Of a stretch of DNA of 64,000 nucleotides, positions 1 through 9,336 are shown piece by piece (positions within the stretch are counted from its first letter, which is position 1; each line of letters starts with the position of its first letter). The translations under genes and the position numbers were made by a program. Under the pieces are notes generated by a model. The model ran no database searches. It saw nothing but the letters and a program-made list of their open reading frames with translations, and was not told the DNA's origin. The stretch spans positions 744,001 through 808,000 of the forward strand of contig JACKHM010000001.1 of NCBI GenBank assembly GCA_020638995.1, written 5' to 3'. Origin of the DNA: Planctomycetaceae bacterium (GTDB taxonomy: Bacteria; Planctomycetota; Planctomycetia; Pirellulales; Pirellulaceae).

Positions 1-2
1 CT

Positions 3-1580
3 TCCGAAACTCGCCTCTTCGAGTTTACCGGTGGCGGCGTTGCGGTGCTGGATTTTGATATGGACGGTTGGCCTGATATTTTCTTTGCTCAAGGTGGACC
101 GCCTCCTGAGTTCGGCAGTCGGAGTGAGAGCAATACGTTTGCGGTTCGCCGGTCTCACGACCAGCTCTTCCGAAACTTGCAAGCAGTTGCGTTAGTCAAC
201 GAGACGAAAAGGTCTCGGCTTACTGACGCGCTGTATGGTCAGGGTGCCACCGTGGGAGATTTCAACTCCGATGGGTTCTCAGACCTTTATGTTGCAAACA
301 TCGGCACGAATTGTTTATTTGCAAACAATGGCGACGGAACATTTTCCAAAGTCGAAGGCGAGATCTTTCAACAAGTTGAAAGCTGGACGACGAGTTGTGC
401 GATGGCAGACATCAACCATGATGGGGCGATGGATATCTTTGACGTAAACCATGTCGTGCGTGAGGGAGTACATACGCGCATGTGTAAGCTGGGGGATGCA
501 ACTGTTCCATGTGAGCGAGTACATCAGTTGAAGGCTGCGCCGGATATATTGCTCCTTGGCGATGGCCAGGGCGGTTTCTACGATGCAACACGCTCATCAG
601 GGCTTGTTAGTGAAGACGGGTTGGGATTAGGACTCGTTGTGGCCGATTTTGATCAAGATTCAACTCTGGATATATTCGTCGCGAATGATGCTCGTGCGAA
701 CTTCCTCTACCTTAATCGCACCGTGGCAGGCGCCCCTTTTCGTTTTGATAATCATGCTGTTGCGAACGGAGTCGCATTCAGCGGAACTGGACGTTCACAA
801 GCCTGCATGGGCATCGCTGCCGATGACGCAGATGGCGACGGGCTGCTGGACTTGTTTGTCACCAATTTTTTTGCCGACTACAATACTCTTTATCGTCAAC
901 TGCCAGGCGCTGTGTTTGAGGATGTAACACAGCCTGCGGGTATTCAGGCGACAAGCTACAATTTTTTGGGATTCGGCGTGCAGTTCGTAGACGCTGACCT
1001 AGATGGCGACTCCGATTTAATCATCACCAACGGCGACGTTGTGGATTTTTCGGACGTCAATGATCAGCGATCATACCACCAACGACCTCAGTTCCTCGAA
1101 AACACAGGCCAGGGCCGCTTTCGCGAACTTCCTCCCGAACAGCTCGGCGAGTTTTTCCAATCCAAGCAACTCGGTCGGAGCTTAGCTAAATTAGATTGGA
1201 ACCGCGACGGTCGGGGAGATATCGTAATTTCACATATCGGGTCGCCGGCTGCCCTATTGTCAAACATTAGCTCCTCCACAGGGCACTACATCGAAGTTCG
1301 TTTGGTGGCGACGCAATCGTGTCGCGACGCAACAGGTGCTATTGTGACCGTGACGACCAACGGAAATCGCTCTGTGAAGCAATTCACCGCGGGGGATGGC
1401 TATCTGGCGTCCAATCAGAAAAGTCAAATATTCGGGTTGGGCGATGTCCTGCGCATTGACGAGTTGCGAATTAAGTGGCCGTCGGGTCAGACTGAGGTAT
1501 ATAGCAATTTGGCAGTGGATAGAACTTTCTTAGTTGTCGAAGAAGGACCACCTCCGTATCAAATCTCGACGGTACATTGA
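3..1580 (+). CDS. FG-GAP/VCBS repeat protein with C-terminal ASPIC/UnbV domain (CRTAC1-like), 5' partial
   Basis: The reading frame is open to the window edge, so the start lies upstream; the GTG at 45 is internal. The visible part is a beta-propeller-type chain of FG-GAP/VCBS units with repeated Asp-rich calcium loops (for example DFDMDGWPDIFF, DFNSDGFSDLYVAN, DFDQDSTLDIFVAND, DADLDGDSDLIITN). The last ~85 residues match the ASPIC/UnbV module (GDGYLASNQ, ELRIKWPSGQTE). Family members are usually exported and may act in adhesion or carbohydrate and protein binding; no enzymatic motif is visible. It ends where the next gene of the same family begins, which suggests an operon of two related proteins. 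Family confidence is high; the biological role is unknown. Confidence 0.85.
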   Translation, partial: SETRLFEFTGGGVAVLDFDMDGWPDIFFAQGGPPPEFGSRSESNTFAVRRSHDQLFRNLQAVALVNETKRSRLTDALYGQGATVGDFNSDGFSDLYVANIGTNCLFANNGDGTFSKVEGEIFQQVESWTTSCAMADINHDGAMDIFDVNHVVREGVHTRMCKLGDATVPCERVHQLKAAPDILLLGDGQGGFYDATRSSGLVSEDGLGLGLVVADFDQDSTLDIFVANDARANFLYLNRTVAGAPFRFDNHAVANGVAFSGTGRSQACMGIAADDADGDGLLDLFVTNFFADYNTLYRQLPGAVFEDVTQPAGIQATSYNFLGFGVQFVDADLDGDSDLIITNGDVVDFSDVNDQRSYHQRPQFLENTGQGRFRELPPEQLGEFFQSKQLGRSLAKLDWNRDGRGDIVISHIGSPAALLSNISSSTGHYIEVRLVATQSCRDATGAIVTVTTNGNRSVKQFTAGDGYLASNQKSQIFGLGDVLRIDELRIKWPSGQTEVYSNLAVDRTFLVVEEGPPPYQISTVH

Positions 1581-1618
1581 GAACTCTCAATACTCGATGT
1601 CGACGTATGCAAGATACT

Positions 1619-3892
1619 ATGAACGTCAATGAAACCGTTAGACCGAGTCAGAGAGCTACTTCCGAAACGGGAGCATGTAGGTTAGTCGCATTGATTCTCA
1701 CGCCATTTTTGTTGGCTGGATGTACAGGTTCTTCTCTCGAGCAAGAGCCAGCAGTTGAAGTGGAGAAGCTATCAGGTCACGAGAAGATGCGAGTTTGCCT
1801 CGCCGAGATCGCGCACGAGGCTTCTGAGGTCAATGGATTTGTGGGAGATCGCGATGCTCGAAGATTCCGTCAGTATCTGAATTCACCAGGAGTTCTTTCA
1901 TCCTTGTCGCCGGAGGAACTTTGGAAGTTGCACTATGAGTCCGGTCGAGTCGAACTGAGGTTGGGTAACGAAGAACGTGCACTGACGCTCTTAAATAGGG
2001 CCTTAGATCTTGTGCCGGAACACAATACGAGTCTACGAAAGCGAACGCAGTTTGAGTTGGGAATTGCGTATTTGCGGTACGGCGAAACCCAGAATTGTTG
2101 CCAGATGAATTCATCCGAGAGCTGCATTGTTCCGATTCGGGGCGCAGGAATTCATCAACGTCCGGAAGGCTCTCGAAACTCCATCGAACACTTCATGGAG
2201 GTCCTAAAGCATCCTGCTCCCCCTGGCCATTCAGACGAAATGCTTGAACTTGACGAAGCGGCGCGTTGGTTGATGAACATCGCATACATGACGATTGGAG
2301 AGTATCCGGACGGCGTTCCAGAACGCTATCGCGTTTCCCCAGATTTTTTCAAAGCAGAGGCGGAATTCCCGAGATTTCCAAATGTTTATCCAAAGTTGAA
2401 ATTGAATACCTTCAATCTCTGTGGCGGTGCAGTGGTCGATGATTTCGACAATGATGGTGATCTCGACATAGTGACATGTACCTGGGATGTAAGGGGACAG
2501 ACGCAAGTCTTTCGGAACAATAGCGATGGTTCATTCGATGAAGTCACGAATGAAGTTGGGCTACAGGGTTTCTACGGAGGGTTAAATCTAAATCACGCCG
2601 ACTACGACAACGATGGAGATTTGGACATATTCATCATGCGAGGTGCGTGGCTGGGCGAAAATGGGATGCATCCGAATTCGCTTCTGAGGAATGATGGTGG
2701 CTTACGTTTCACCGATGTTACTTTCGAACTTGGTTTAGGAGAGGAATCGTTTCCCACCAAAACTTCCGCGTGGGCCGATTTTGATAACGACGGCGATTTG
2801 GATTTGTATGTGGGTAACGAATCCTCGGATTCGGTTTCAGCTCCATGCCAGTTGTTCCGTCAAGAGTCAGACGGGACATTTGTAGATGTTGCACGCCGAG
2901 CCGGACTAGCAGACGCTAGATTCTCTATGGGCGCGGCCTGGGGGGATTACAACAACGATCGATACCCTGATCTCTACATTTCGTTTGTCGGTGAAAACAA
3001 GCTCTACCGGAATAATCAAGACGGAACATTTACGAACGTAGCTTCTGATGTTGGTGTAGAGGGTCCTAGCGCGAGTTTCCCTACTTGGTTCTGGGATTAT
3101 GATAATGACGGCTTTCTCGACATTTTTGTCGGATGCACATCAGGGACAGTTGGCGTTCTCGATTCGGATATCCGATTCGAGATGATGTGTCTCTACAGAA
3201 ACAAGTCGGACGGAACTTTCGAAGATGTCGCAAAGCAGTTGGGATTGCATTATCCGGCTCAGCCAATGGGCGCTAACTTCGGTGACCTTGATAGCGACGG
3301 ATTCCCAGATTTTTATCTCGCCACGGGAAATACAGGTTTTTCAGAAATCTGCCCGAATGTGATGTTTCACAATCAGGCGGGGAAAACATTTGACAACGTC
3401 ACCATGTCGGGTGGATTTGGTCACTTACAGAAAGGGCATGGTGTGTCATTCGCTGACATTGACAATGACGGCGATCAAGATGTCTATGTGCAGCTTGGTG
3501 GTGCATATGCGGGTGATCGTTTCAGTGACGCACTATTTGAGAATCCCGGATTCGCCAATCATAGTATCACGCTAAAGCTCGAGGGCACCGTCTCAAATCG
3601 TTCTGCAATTGGCGTCAGAATTCGCATTGATGTCGACGATGCTGGTACAAATAGGACTATCTTTCACCAGATATCGGGCGGGAGTAGTTTTGGGGAAAAT
3701 CCCTATCGACAGGCGATTGGCATTGGCAAGGCGACGTTGATTAACCGACTAGAGGTGTTCTGGCCAACCTCGGGTACAACGCAAACATTTAACGAAGTCG
3801 CTCCGGACAAAGGCTATTTGGTTATTGAGGGGTCAAAGGAATTGCATCCCCTTCCTCTGACGCCGTTTGTACTAGGGACTACTGAGAATTAG
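1619..3892 (+). CDS. TPR-containing lipoprotein with FG-GAP repeats and ASPIC/UnbV domain
   Basis: From the ATG at 1619 the N-terminus carries a hydrophobic stretch ending in LLAGC (Cys35), a good lipobox, so this is probably a Sec-exported lipoprotein. An upstream TTG at 1577 overlaps the previous stop, but it would put a long basic tail before the signal peptide. After a linker, residues ~70-150 look TPR-like (LHYESGRVELRLGNEERALTLL). From ~260 onward there are at least six FG-GAP units with DNDGD loops (DFDNDGDLDIV, DYDNDGDLDIF, DFDNDGDLDLYV, DIDNDGDQDVYV). An ASPIC/UnbV module (LEVFWPTSG) closes the protein. It lies directly downstream of a gene of the same family, so a co-transcribed pair is likely. 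Function is unknown. Confidence 0.85.
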   Translation: MNVNETVRPSQRATSETGACRLVALILTPFLLAGCTGSSLEQEPAVEVEKLSGHEKMRVCLAEIAHEASEVNGFVGDRDARRFRQYLNSPGVLSSLSPEELWKLHYESGRVELRLGNEERALTLLNRALDLVPEHNTSLRKRTQFELGIAYLRYGETQNCCQMNSSESCIVPIRGAGIHQRPEGSRNSIEHFMEVLKHPAPPGHSDEMLELDEAARWLMNIAYMTIGEYPDGVPERYRVSPDFFKAEAEFPRFPNVYPKLKLNTFNLCGGAVVDDFDNDGDLDIVTCTWDVRGQTQVFRNNSDGSFDEVTNEVGLQGFYGGLNLNHADYDNDGDLDIFIMRGAWLGENGMHPNSLLRNDGGLRFTDVTFELGLGEESFPTKTSAWADFDNDGDLDLYVGNESSDSVSAPCQLFRQESDGTFVDVARRAGLADARFSMGAAWGDYNNDRYPDLYISFVGENKLYRNNQDGTFTNVASDVGVEGPSASFPTWFWDYDNDGFLDIFVGCTSGTVGVLDSDIRFEMMCLYRNKSDGTFEDVAKQLGLHYPAQPMGANFGDLDSDGFPDFYLATGNTGFSEICPNVMFHNQAGKTFDNVTMSGGFGHLQKGHGVSFADIDNDGDQDVYVQLGGAYAGDRFSDALFENPGFANHSITLKLEGTVSNRSAIGVRIRIDVDDAGTNRTIFHQISGGSSFGENPYRQAIGIGKATLINRLEVFWPTSGTTQTFNEVAPDKGYLVIEGSKELHPLPLTPFVLGTTEN

Positions 3893-3990
3893 ATAGCGAG
3901 AAAAAGCAACGATTTTTGTCAGGTCTAAATGGACGATCTGAAGCTTGTCGTTGCTCACTTCACCCAAAACAAATCGGGAAGGGTTTGCAC

Positions 3991-4260
3991 ATGGCACAAG
4001 CAGTCGTTGATCCAGAAGAACTCCGGCGTTTCGCTCAGCGCTTGAAGAAGTTTAATAGCGAGTTGCAGAATCAAGCAACCGTGCTGGGGAACCAGCTTGC
4101 TGCTTTAGGTGCGACCTGGAGAGACCAGGAGCACAAGAAGTTTGTCGAGCAGTTTGAGCAGAATATGAAGGTTATAGGGAGATTTACCGAAGCGACAGAG
4201 CAGTATATCCCCTACCTCCTGCGTAAAGCGGAGCATATCGAAGACTATCTGCAGGGCTGA
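3991..4260 (+). CDS. WXG100-like small helical protein, first gene of an ESX-like module
   Basis: An 89-residue protein starting at the ATG at 3991, which is preceded by a strong GGGAAGGG ribosome site; the frame is also open further upstream without such support. It is predicted to be two helices separated by a turn at GATWRDQEHKKF, with Trp at residue 43. That is the size, helix-turn-helix shape and Trp position of WXG100 (EsxA/EsxB) proteins, although the canonical W-x-G reads W-R-D here. The same W-[RK]-D-x2-H-x2-F pattern recurs in the 79-residue protein two genes downstream, just before an EccC/FtsK-like ATPase. Inference: substrate or structural partner of a type VII-like secretion machine. 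The C-terminus lacks an obvious YxxxD/E export signal. Confidence 0.7.
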   Translation: MAQAVVDPEELRRFAQRLKKFNSELQNQATVLGNQLAALGATWRDQEHKKFVEQFEQNMKVIGRFTEATEQYIPYLLRKAEHIEDYLQG

Positions 4261-4280
4261 TGCTCCAGAGTTGATATTCA

Positions 4281-4445
4281 ATGGCGGGACTGCTGGGGTG
4301 GCGAGCGAAAATGGTCTCGCGTTGTGAGGTGTCAGGTAGTAGCCCTTCTGGATCGAGCAGGCATAATGGAAGTGGGCGCAGCAAGTCGCTGGCCCTTGCC
4401 GCTCGGCCCCCTGTCTGTCGACCCTCGTCTCTCGACGCCCTATGA
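4281..4445 (+). CDS. Possible 54-residue ORF filling the gap before the coiled-coil gene (doubtful)
   Basis: This open frame runs from the ATG at 4281 to a TGA overlapping the ATG of the next gene (ATGA at 4442-4445). There is no convincing ribosome site. The product is Ser-, Arg- and Gly-rich with no recognisable domain, and its composition looks like a shadow frame. It is listed because it occupies most of the 181-base gap within an otherwise tight operon. Chance is the simplest explanation. Confidence 0.15.
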   Translation: MAGLLGWRAKMVSRCEVSGSSPSGSSRHNGSGRSKSLALAARPPVCRPSSLDAL

Positions 4446-4993
4446 ACCAAGCAGCGAATGTCACATCTATCGAAGCCATCCATGCGTTTCGTGCTGCGCT
4501 CGTAAAATTCGAGGAGAGCGCGCTTGATTCAATTGTGGCGCTCGAGTTGGAGATCCGTCGTGCTGTCGATTGGATCGAAGTTGACCGGCGCCGGTATTGG
4601 CCCGCGCAGGTAAAGAAGGCCTCAGACGAATTGGCGCAGGCTCGGAACGCGCTCGAACGCTGTCAGCTGAAGTACGGATCGGAGGAGGCCCCGCCATGCT
4701 ACGAACAAAAGAAGGAATACGAGCGAGCCAAGCAAAGACTGCGGTATTGCGAGGATCAGGTTCGCAATGTGAAACGATGGATGCAGATCATCCGTCAGGA
4801 GCTGACCGTCTTCGATGGACAACTCGCAAAAATGCGGCTTAGCGTCGATAGTGAACTGCCTCGCGCAATCTCGACGCTCAGTAGTCTGCTTAATGCGTTG
4901 GAACGCTATACAGGAGCGACCAACCGTGTGCAGCCCAGGCCCCCAAGCAATGATCTTGAAGTGGGGGATGTGACACAGGAGTCCGATTCATGA
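4442..4993 (+). CDS. Coiled-coil protein of the ESX-like module, function unknown
   Basis: A 183-residue, highly charged, almost entirely helical protein. Residues ~20-60 form an amphipathic helix, ~65-125 are rich in Glu, Lys, Arg and Gln with heptad-like spacing, and a third helix runs to ~160 before a Pro/Asp tail. It contains two cysteines (Cys76 and Cys88 region, flanking a YGSEEAPP turn) and no signal peptide or membrane segment. Its stop overlaps the start of the next gene (ATGA at 4990-4993), a sign of translational coupling. Placed between two WXG100-like genes and ahead of the ATPase, it may be a larger secreted helical substrate, a chaperone or a scaffold of the same system. The family was not recognised. 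Confidence 0.75.
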   Translation: MNQAANVTSIEAIHAFRAALVKFEESALDSIVALELEIRRAVDWIEVDRRRYWPAQVKKASDELAQARNALERCQLKYGSEEAPPCYEQKKEYERAKQRLRYCEDQVRNVKRWMQIIRQELTVFDGQLAKMRLSVDSELPRAISTLSSLLNALERYTGATNRVQPRPPSNDLEVGDVTQESDS

Positions 4994-5229
4994 GAATTTG
5001 CGATCTACATAGCAGTACGATTCGTTTAGCACGTGCCGCAAAAGATCTTCGCGAGCAGTGGAATGCGACTAGCGAGCATTGGAAGGATAAGAATCACGAC
5101 GACTTCGACGCGAAGTACGTCCAGCCAATCGGCCCGGAAATCACATTGCTACTGGCTGCAGTTAGTTCGTTGGGAGAAGTCTTTAGCCGCGCGGAACGTG
5201 AGCTGGAAGATCGCAGGTTTGACGACTGA
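4990..5229 (+). CDS. Second WXG100-like small protein of the ESX-like module
   Basis: A 79-residue helical protein with the turn sequence EHWKDKNHDDFDAKY (Trp31). It aligns with TWRDQEHKKFVEQF of the 89-residue protein encoded at 3991-4260; both keep W, the acidic residue two places later, His five later and Phe eight later. This shared signature and the similar size suggest a heterodimeric Esx-like pair. The start is translationally coupled to the preceding gene (ATGA) and the stop lies 27 bases before the ATPase gene. The N-terminal helix is shorter than in classical WXG100 proteins and the W-x-G glycine is again an Asp. The family assignment is an inference from motif, size and context. 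Confidence 0.7.
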   Translation: MRICDLHSSTIRLARAAKDLREQWNATSEHWKDKNHDDFDAKYVQPIGPEITLLLAAVSSLGEVFSRAERELEDRRFDD

Positions 5230-5256
5230 GTCATAAAATTAAGAACGGCACAAATC

Positions 5257-8200
5257 ATGGATCGAATATCGACAGATCAACAACGCGGCCTCATCGAAGA
5301 CCTGGGGACGCTGATCGCCGATCGATCGCAGTCAGAAACTTCGATTCAAGCGAGTTTCCAATCTCGCGAGGCGGCGATTAATTCGCAATTCGGCTCAGAA
5401 CGCGAGCGGCTTCACTCCAGTTTCCAACGCGAAAAGTCGACCGTTCAGTCTCAACAGAACTCGGCGCTGGCGACGATTGCGCGGGACTACGAGAACGCAG
5501 TCGAAGCAGCCATTGCCAAGCATGATCAGTCTTTTCGTGAGATTAGCGATCGCGTCGATAACGGGTTAAAGACAGCTCGTGACGAGTGCGAATTGCTGAA
5601 GCAGCGTTCGCAGAATGCCTACGAAGAGGCCGTGCGCGATGCCAAGGACGCGCTTACGGAATTCAAGGCCAAACTTGAATCGCGTCGCGAAGAGACGTCA
5701 AAGCTAAGTGAATCGGTGGAGAATCAGATCCTCCGCAAGCGATCGTGTCTCCGATTGGCCAGGCAACTTCCCGAGCGGCGAGGGACGTGCGAATCAGGTC
5801 AACCGCTCGCCAATTTCGCCGCAGAATTGGCGGCGGCCGAAGCAACGAAACAACGCTTTCGTGTGCATTGGGTTTCCAAGTTGTTGAACTGGGAGTACAT
5901 GTTGGGCGTCTACTTTTTGTCGCATATCACGCTCGCGATCATCGGGTATGTTCAGTTTTCTGAACATTTTTCCGGCAGCGATGTCTGGCTGCTCTTTGTG
6001 GCCGCAGGACTTCTTGCCGTGTGCCTTACCGCAATCGTCTGGGTGATCATTCGACAACCGGCAGTTCGAGAGACGCTGGACCTTTACGGCACGTTTCAGC
6101 AACACATTGCGAACGCCAACGCGTCGCTCGACGCAGCTCGTGTCTTGGCAGTAGCCGAAGCGGATCAGCGCCACGAGTTGCGGCGAGGTGAGCGAGATCG
6201 AGAAAATCGTGAAGCCGAGCAGCGACGTGACGAACGTACGGCACAGCTAGAGTCCGAACGCGAATCCCAACTAGCAACGTGTGCCGAGTTGCTGCAGGCG
6301 GAACGCGCTGCGGCTGTAGAACACCGAGATGTCTCGCGTCGCGAGACGAGCTCCAAATTCGAACAACAACTAAAGGTCTTGCAAAATGACTTCGAGCAGC
6401 AAGTCCGTGACTTCGATTCGCGATTCGAACAGGAGCTGTCGGCAAATCGTGAAACATTCGAGCGGGCTTGGACACGTTTGGTCGAGCGGTGGTCTGACGG
6501 TTTGTCCAAGTTTCAATCGTCGATTGCCGAGATGAGTGCGTACTGCGACGCGAGATTCCCGGACTGGAACGCAACGGATTGGAGCACGCACAACCCGCTT
6601 GCTGCCAGCCTGCCGGCCCTTCGATTCGGTGATTATCGCATCGGCCTAAGTATGTTTGAGCATGGTTTACCCAGCCACGACGACCTCCGCCCCACGCAGT
6701 GCGAATTCGCGTTGCCCGCGGTACTGTCCTTCGCCGAGCATCCAACGCTGTTATACGAGGCATTCGGAGACGGTCGTGCGATCGCAAGTCAATCGATTCA
6801 GAACGTGATGCTTCGATTGTTGACGTCGTTGCCGCCAGGCAAAGTGCGTTTTACGATCATCGATCCGGTTGGTTTGGGACAGAATTTCTCGGCGTTCATG
6901 CATTTGGCAGATTACGACGAAAAGCTGGTAACTCATCGAATCTGGACCGAGAGTTCGCACATCACGCAGCGATTGACCGATCTGACCGAGCACATGGAAG
7001 ATGTCATCCAAACCTACTTGCGAAACGAATTCAAGACGATTGATGAATACAACGCTTATGCGGGCGAAGTAGCTGAACCGTTTCACATCTTGGTCGTCGC
7101 GAATTTCCCCGCAGGTTTTTCTGAGGAGGCCGCTCAGCGTTTGATGAGTATCGTTACTAGTGGCTCGAAGTGCGGTGTTTACACGTTACTGAGCACAGAT
7201 GCCAAGATTGAGCTGCCTCGCAACTTTCATCTCGCCGATCTCGAAGCCCGTGCTGCGGCGGTGCAGTGGGACGGTAAACGGTTTCATTGGATTGAAGAAG
7301 ACATTAAGGATCTGCCGCTGACATTGGATGAACCTCCCACGGACGAGCGATTCAGCGAGATTATCAAGACCATCGGCCAGCGAGCCAAAGAAGCGATTCG
7401 CGTCGAGGTTCCGTTCTCGATGGTCGCGCCGGCCGACGACAAATGGTGGACTTGCGACAGTCGCGCGGGTGTCGATATTCCACTCGGACGTGCAGGAGCA
7501 ACGAAGCTTCAACACTTGCAACTTGGCAAAGGAACCTCCCAGCACGTTTTGATTTCAGGAAAGACGGGGTCCGGTAAATCGACACTCTTACACGCTATGA
7601 TCGCGAATACAGCGCTGCACTACGGGCCCAATGAAGTGCAGTTTTATCTGATCGATTTCAAGAAGGGTGTCGAGTTCAAGCCGTACGCGACTTTTGCACT
7701 ACCACACGCTCGCGTGATTGCAATCGAAAGTGAACGCGAGTTCGGGATGAGCGTCCTAGAGCGATTGGATCTTGAGCTTCGTACACGCGGCGATTTGTTT
7801 CGCGACCATGGCGTTGCAGATATCAAGAGCTATCGTGACGCTAATCCCGGCGAGTCGCTGCCGCGGCTTATGTTGATCATCGACGAGTTCCAGGAATTCT
7901 TTGTCCAGGACGACCGAGTCTCCCAGGAAGCCGCACTGTTGTTGGATAGGCTCGTTCGGCAAGGTCGTGCATTTGGCATTCATGTGCTGCTGGGCTCTCA
8001 GACATTGGCCGGAGCGTATTCGCTGGCGCGCAGCACATTGGGCCAAATGGCCGTACGCATTGCGCTGCAGTGCAGTGAGGCGGACTCACATTTGATTCTG
8101 AGCGAAGACAACACGGCCGCGCGACTGCTGGATCGACCTGGTGAAGCGATCTATAACGACGCGAACGGATTGTTCGAGGGAAATCATCCGTTCCAAGTCG

Positions 8201-9171
8201 TTTGGTTGGGTGCACAGCAGCAAGAAGCATATCTCCGCCGGCTGAGAGATAATGTGGACGCCGAAGGTAAGCAAGTAACCCCGCCGATTGTATTCGAAGG
8301 AAACGCACCGGCAGACCCACGAGAAAACGCCCCATTGTGCGCAGCGCTTTTACGCACCGGAGACGAACCAATGCCGAGTACCATCGCTTGGATGGGTTCG
8401 GCAGTGGCGATCAAGGATCCTACCGCTGTTACCTTCCGTCGCCAAAGCGGCAACAACGTATTGTTAGTCGGCCAACAAGACGAAACGCTGGCCGGGATTA
8501 TGGGAAATGCGTTAGTTAGTCTTGCCGCTACTTGTCCGTTGTCAGAAGCAGGTTCAAGTTTTTACGTGTTTGATGGAGCGCGGCCGGATTCCGCTGATGC
8601 TCGTTTCTGGCCGCGAGTCGTCGATGAACTCGCAATGGGTGTGCAATTGATCGATAACAAACGTGTTGGCGATGCCATTGCAACCATCGCAATGGAATTG
8701 CAACGCCGCGTGGATAGCGGGGACGAAACGGCTTTGCCACTCTTCCTGTTTGTTCACAACCTTTCGCGGTTCCGCGACCTTCGTCGTGCAGATGATGACT
8801 TTAGCTTCGGGAGTCTGGATGACGAGAAGCCTGCGACGCCAAGCAAGCAGTTCGCAGAGATCCTCCGCGAGGGTCCGGCCGTCGGAATTCACACGCTTGT
8901 CTGGTGTGACACCTTCAACAACGTCAATCGATGGTTCGATCGCCAAACATTGCGAGACCTGGACTACCGCGTACTTTGCCAAATGAGCGCCACGGACTCT
9001 AGCAATTTGATGGACTCGCCGGCCGCCAGCCGCCTTGGAACCCATCGCGCGTTGCTTTACAGCGAGGAGCAAGGCACTTTTGAAAAGTTCCGCCCTTACG
9101 CTCCACCATCAAGCGAGTGGCTTACCTGGGTCCGCGAGCAACTCGCCGCGCGAGACGCGGCGACCGCGTGA
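5257..9171 (+). CDS. Membrane-anchored triple-ATPase of the FtsK/SpoIIIE-EccC type
   Basis: 1304 residues. Order of parts: long coiled coil (~1-185), two membrane helices (~212-234 and ~243-265), second coiled coil (~285-430), then three ATPase-like domains. Domain 1 (~480-700) has no P-loop but keeps a Walker-B-like strand (FHILVVANF). Domain 2 has an intact Walker A GKTGSGKST (768-776) and Walker B LMLIIDEF (Asp876, Glu877). Domain 3 (~1060-1290) has the degenerate loop VGQQDETLAG at the Walker A position. Two membrane helices followed by three tandem FtsK domains is the architecture of EssC/EccC, the motor of type VII secretion; here coiled coils replace the FHA domains of EssC. The two WXG100-like genes upstream support the same reading. 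A DNA-pumping or conjugation role is a less likely alternative. Confidence 0.85.
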   Translation: MDRISTDQQRGLIEDLGTLIADRSQSETSIQASFQSREAAINSQFGSERERLHSSFQREKSTVQSQQNSALATIARDYENAVEAAIAKHDQSFREISDRVDNGLKTARDECELLKQRSQNAYEEAVRDAKDALTEFKAKLESRREETSKLSESVENQILRKRSCLRLARQLPERRGTCESGQPLANFAAELAAAEATKQRFRVHWVSKLLNWEYMLGVYFLSHITLAIIGYVQFSEHFSGSDVWLLFVAAGLLAVCLTAIVWVIIRQPAVRETLDLYGTFQQHIANANASLDAARVLAVAEADQRHELRRGERDRENREAEQRRDERTAQLESERESQLATCAELLQAERAAAVEHRDVSRRETSSKFEQQLKVLQNDFEQQVRDFDSRFEQELSANRETFERAWTRLVERWSDGLSKFQSSIAEMSAYCDARFPDWNATDWSTHNPLAASLPALRFGDYRIGLSMFEHGLPSHDDLRPTQCEFALPAVLSFAEHPTLLYEAFGDGRAIASQSIQNVMLRLLTSLPPGKVRFTIIDPVGLGQNFSAFMHLADYDEKLVTHRIWTESSHITQRLTDLTEHMEDVIQTYLRNEFKTIDEYNAYAGEVAEPFHILVVANFPAGFSEEAAQRLMSIVTSGSKCGVYTLLSTDAKIELPRNFHLADLEARAAAVQWDGKRFHWIEEDIKDLPLTLDEPPTDERFSEIIKTIGQRAKEAIRVEVPFSMVAPADDKWWTCDSRAGVDIPLGRAGATKLQHLQLGKGTSQHVLISGKTGSGKSTLLHAMIANTALHYGPNEVQFYLIDFKKGVEFKPYATFALPHARVIAIESEREFGMSVLERLDLELRTRGDLFRDHGVADIKSYRDANPGESLPRLMLIIDEFQEFFVQDDRVSQEAALLLDRLVRQGRAFGIHVLLGSQTLAGAYSLARSTLGQMAVRIALQCSEADSHLILSEDNTAARLLDRPGEAIYNDANGLFEGNHPFQVVWLGAQQQEAYLRRLRDNVDAEGKQVTPPIVFEGNAPADPRENAPLCAALLRTGDEPMPSTIAWMGSAVAIKDPTAVTFRRQSGNNVLLVGQQDETLAGIMGNALVSLAATCPLSEAGSSFYVFDGARPDSADARFWPRVVDELAMGVQLIDNKRVGDAIATIAMELQRRVDSGDETALPLFLFVHNLSRFRDLRRADDDFSFGSLDDEKPATPSKQFAEILREGPAVGIHTLVWCDTFNNVNRWFDRQTLRDLDYRVLCQMSATDSSNLMDSPAASRLGTHRALLYSEEQGTFEKFRPYAPPSSEWLTWVREQLAARDAATA

Positions 9172-9177
9172 GTTGAC

Positions 9178-9336
9178 ATGGCTCTTAACGCTACGGGCGA
9201 TCGGCGAGGCTCGACTGACGCATCCATTCAAGGCGTGAAGGAATCGTTCGCGTCGGATTCCACTGAGAAGTCGACGAATCCTTTGCAGCGAATTAGACTG
9301 AGGCATGGGCCTCTTATCTCCAGCAAGCGGATATGA
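9178..9336 (+). CDS. Candidate 52-residue protein nested in the ESX-like operon
   Basis: An ATG six bases after the ATPase stop opens a 52-codon frame ending in TGA at 9334-9336, which overlaps the ATG of the next gene (ATGA at 9333-9336). Such tight spacing on both sides is typical of co-translated genes. The product begins MALNATGDRRGS and is basic at the C-terminus (RIRLRHGPLISSKRI), without a membrane segment. The ribosome site is weak, so translation would depend on coupling. There is no recognisable family. A frame of this length can occur by chance, hence moderate confidence. Confidence 0.4.
   Translation: MALNATGDRRGSTDASIQGVKESFASDSTEKSTNPLQRIRLRHGPLISSKRI

Noticed and set aside
4281..4445. 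54-codon frame ending in an ATGA overlap
   Set aside because: Kept only as a very low confidence feature: no ribosome site and shadow-like Ser/Arg composition.
6047..6787. 246-codon minus-strand frame inside the ATPase gene
   Set aside because: Antisense shadow of a coiled-coil region rich in Arg and Glu codons; the product is Arg/His-rich with no family signal.
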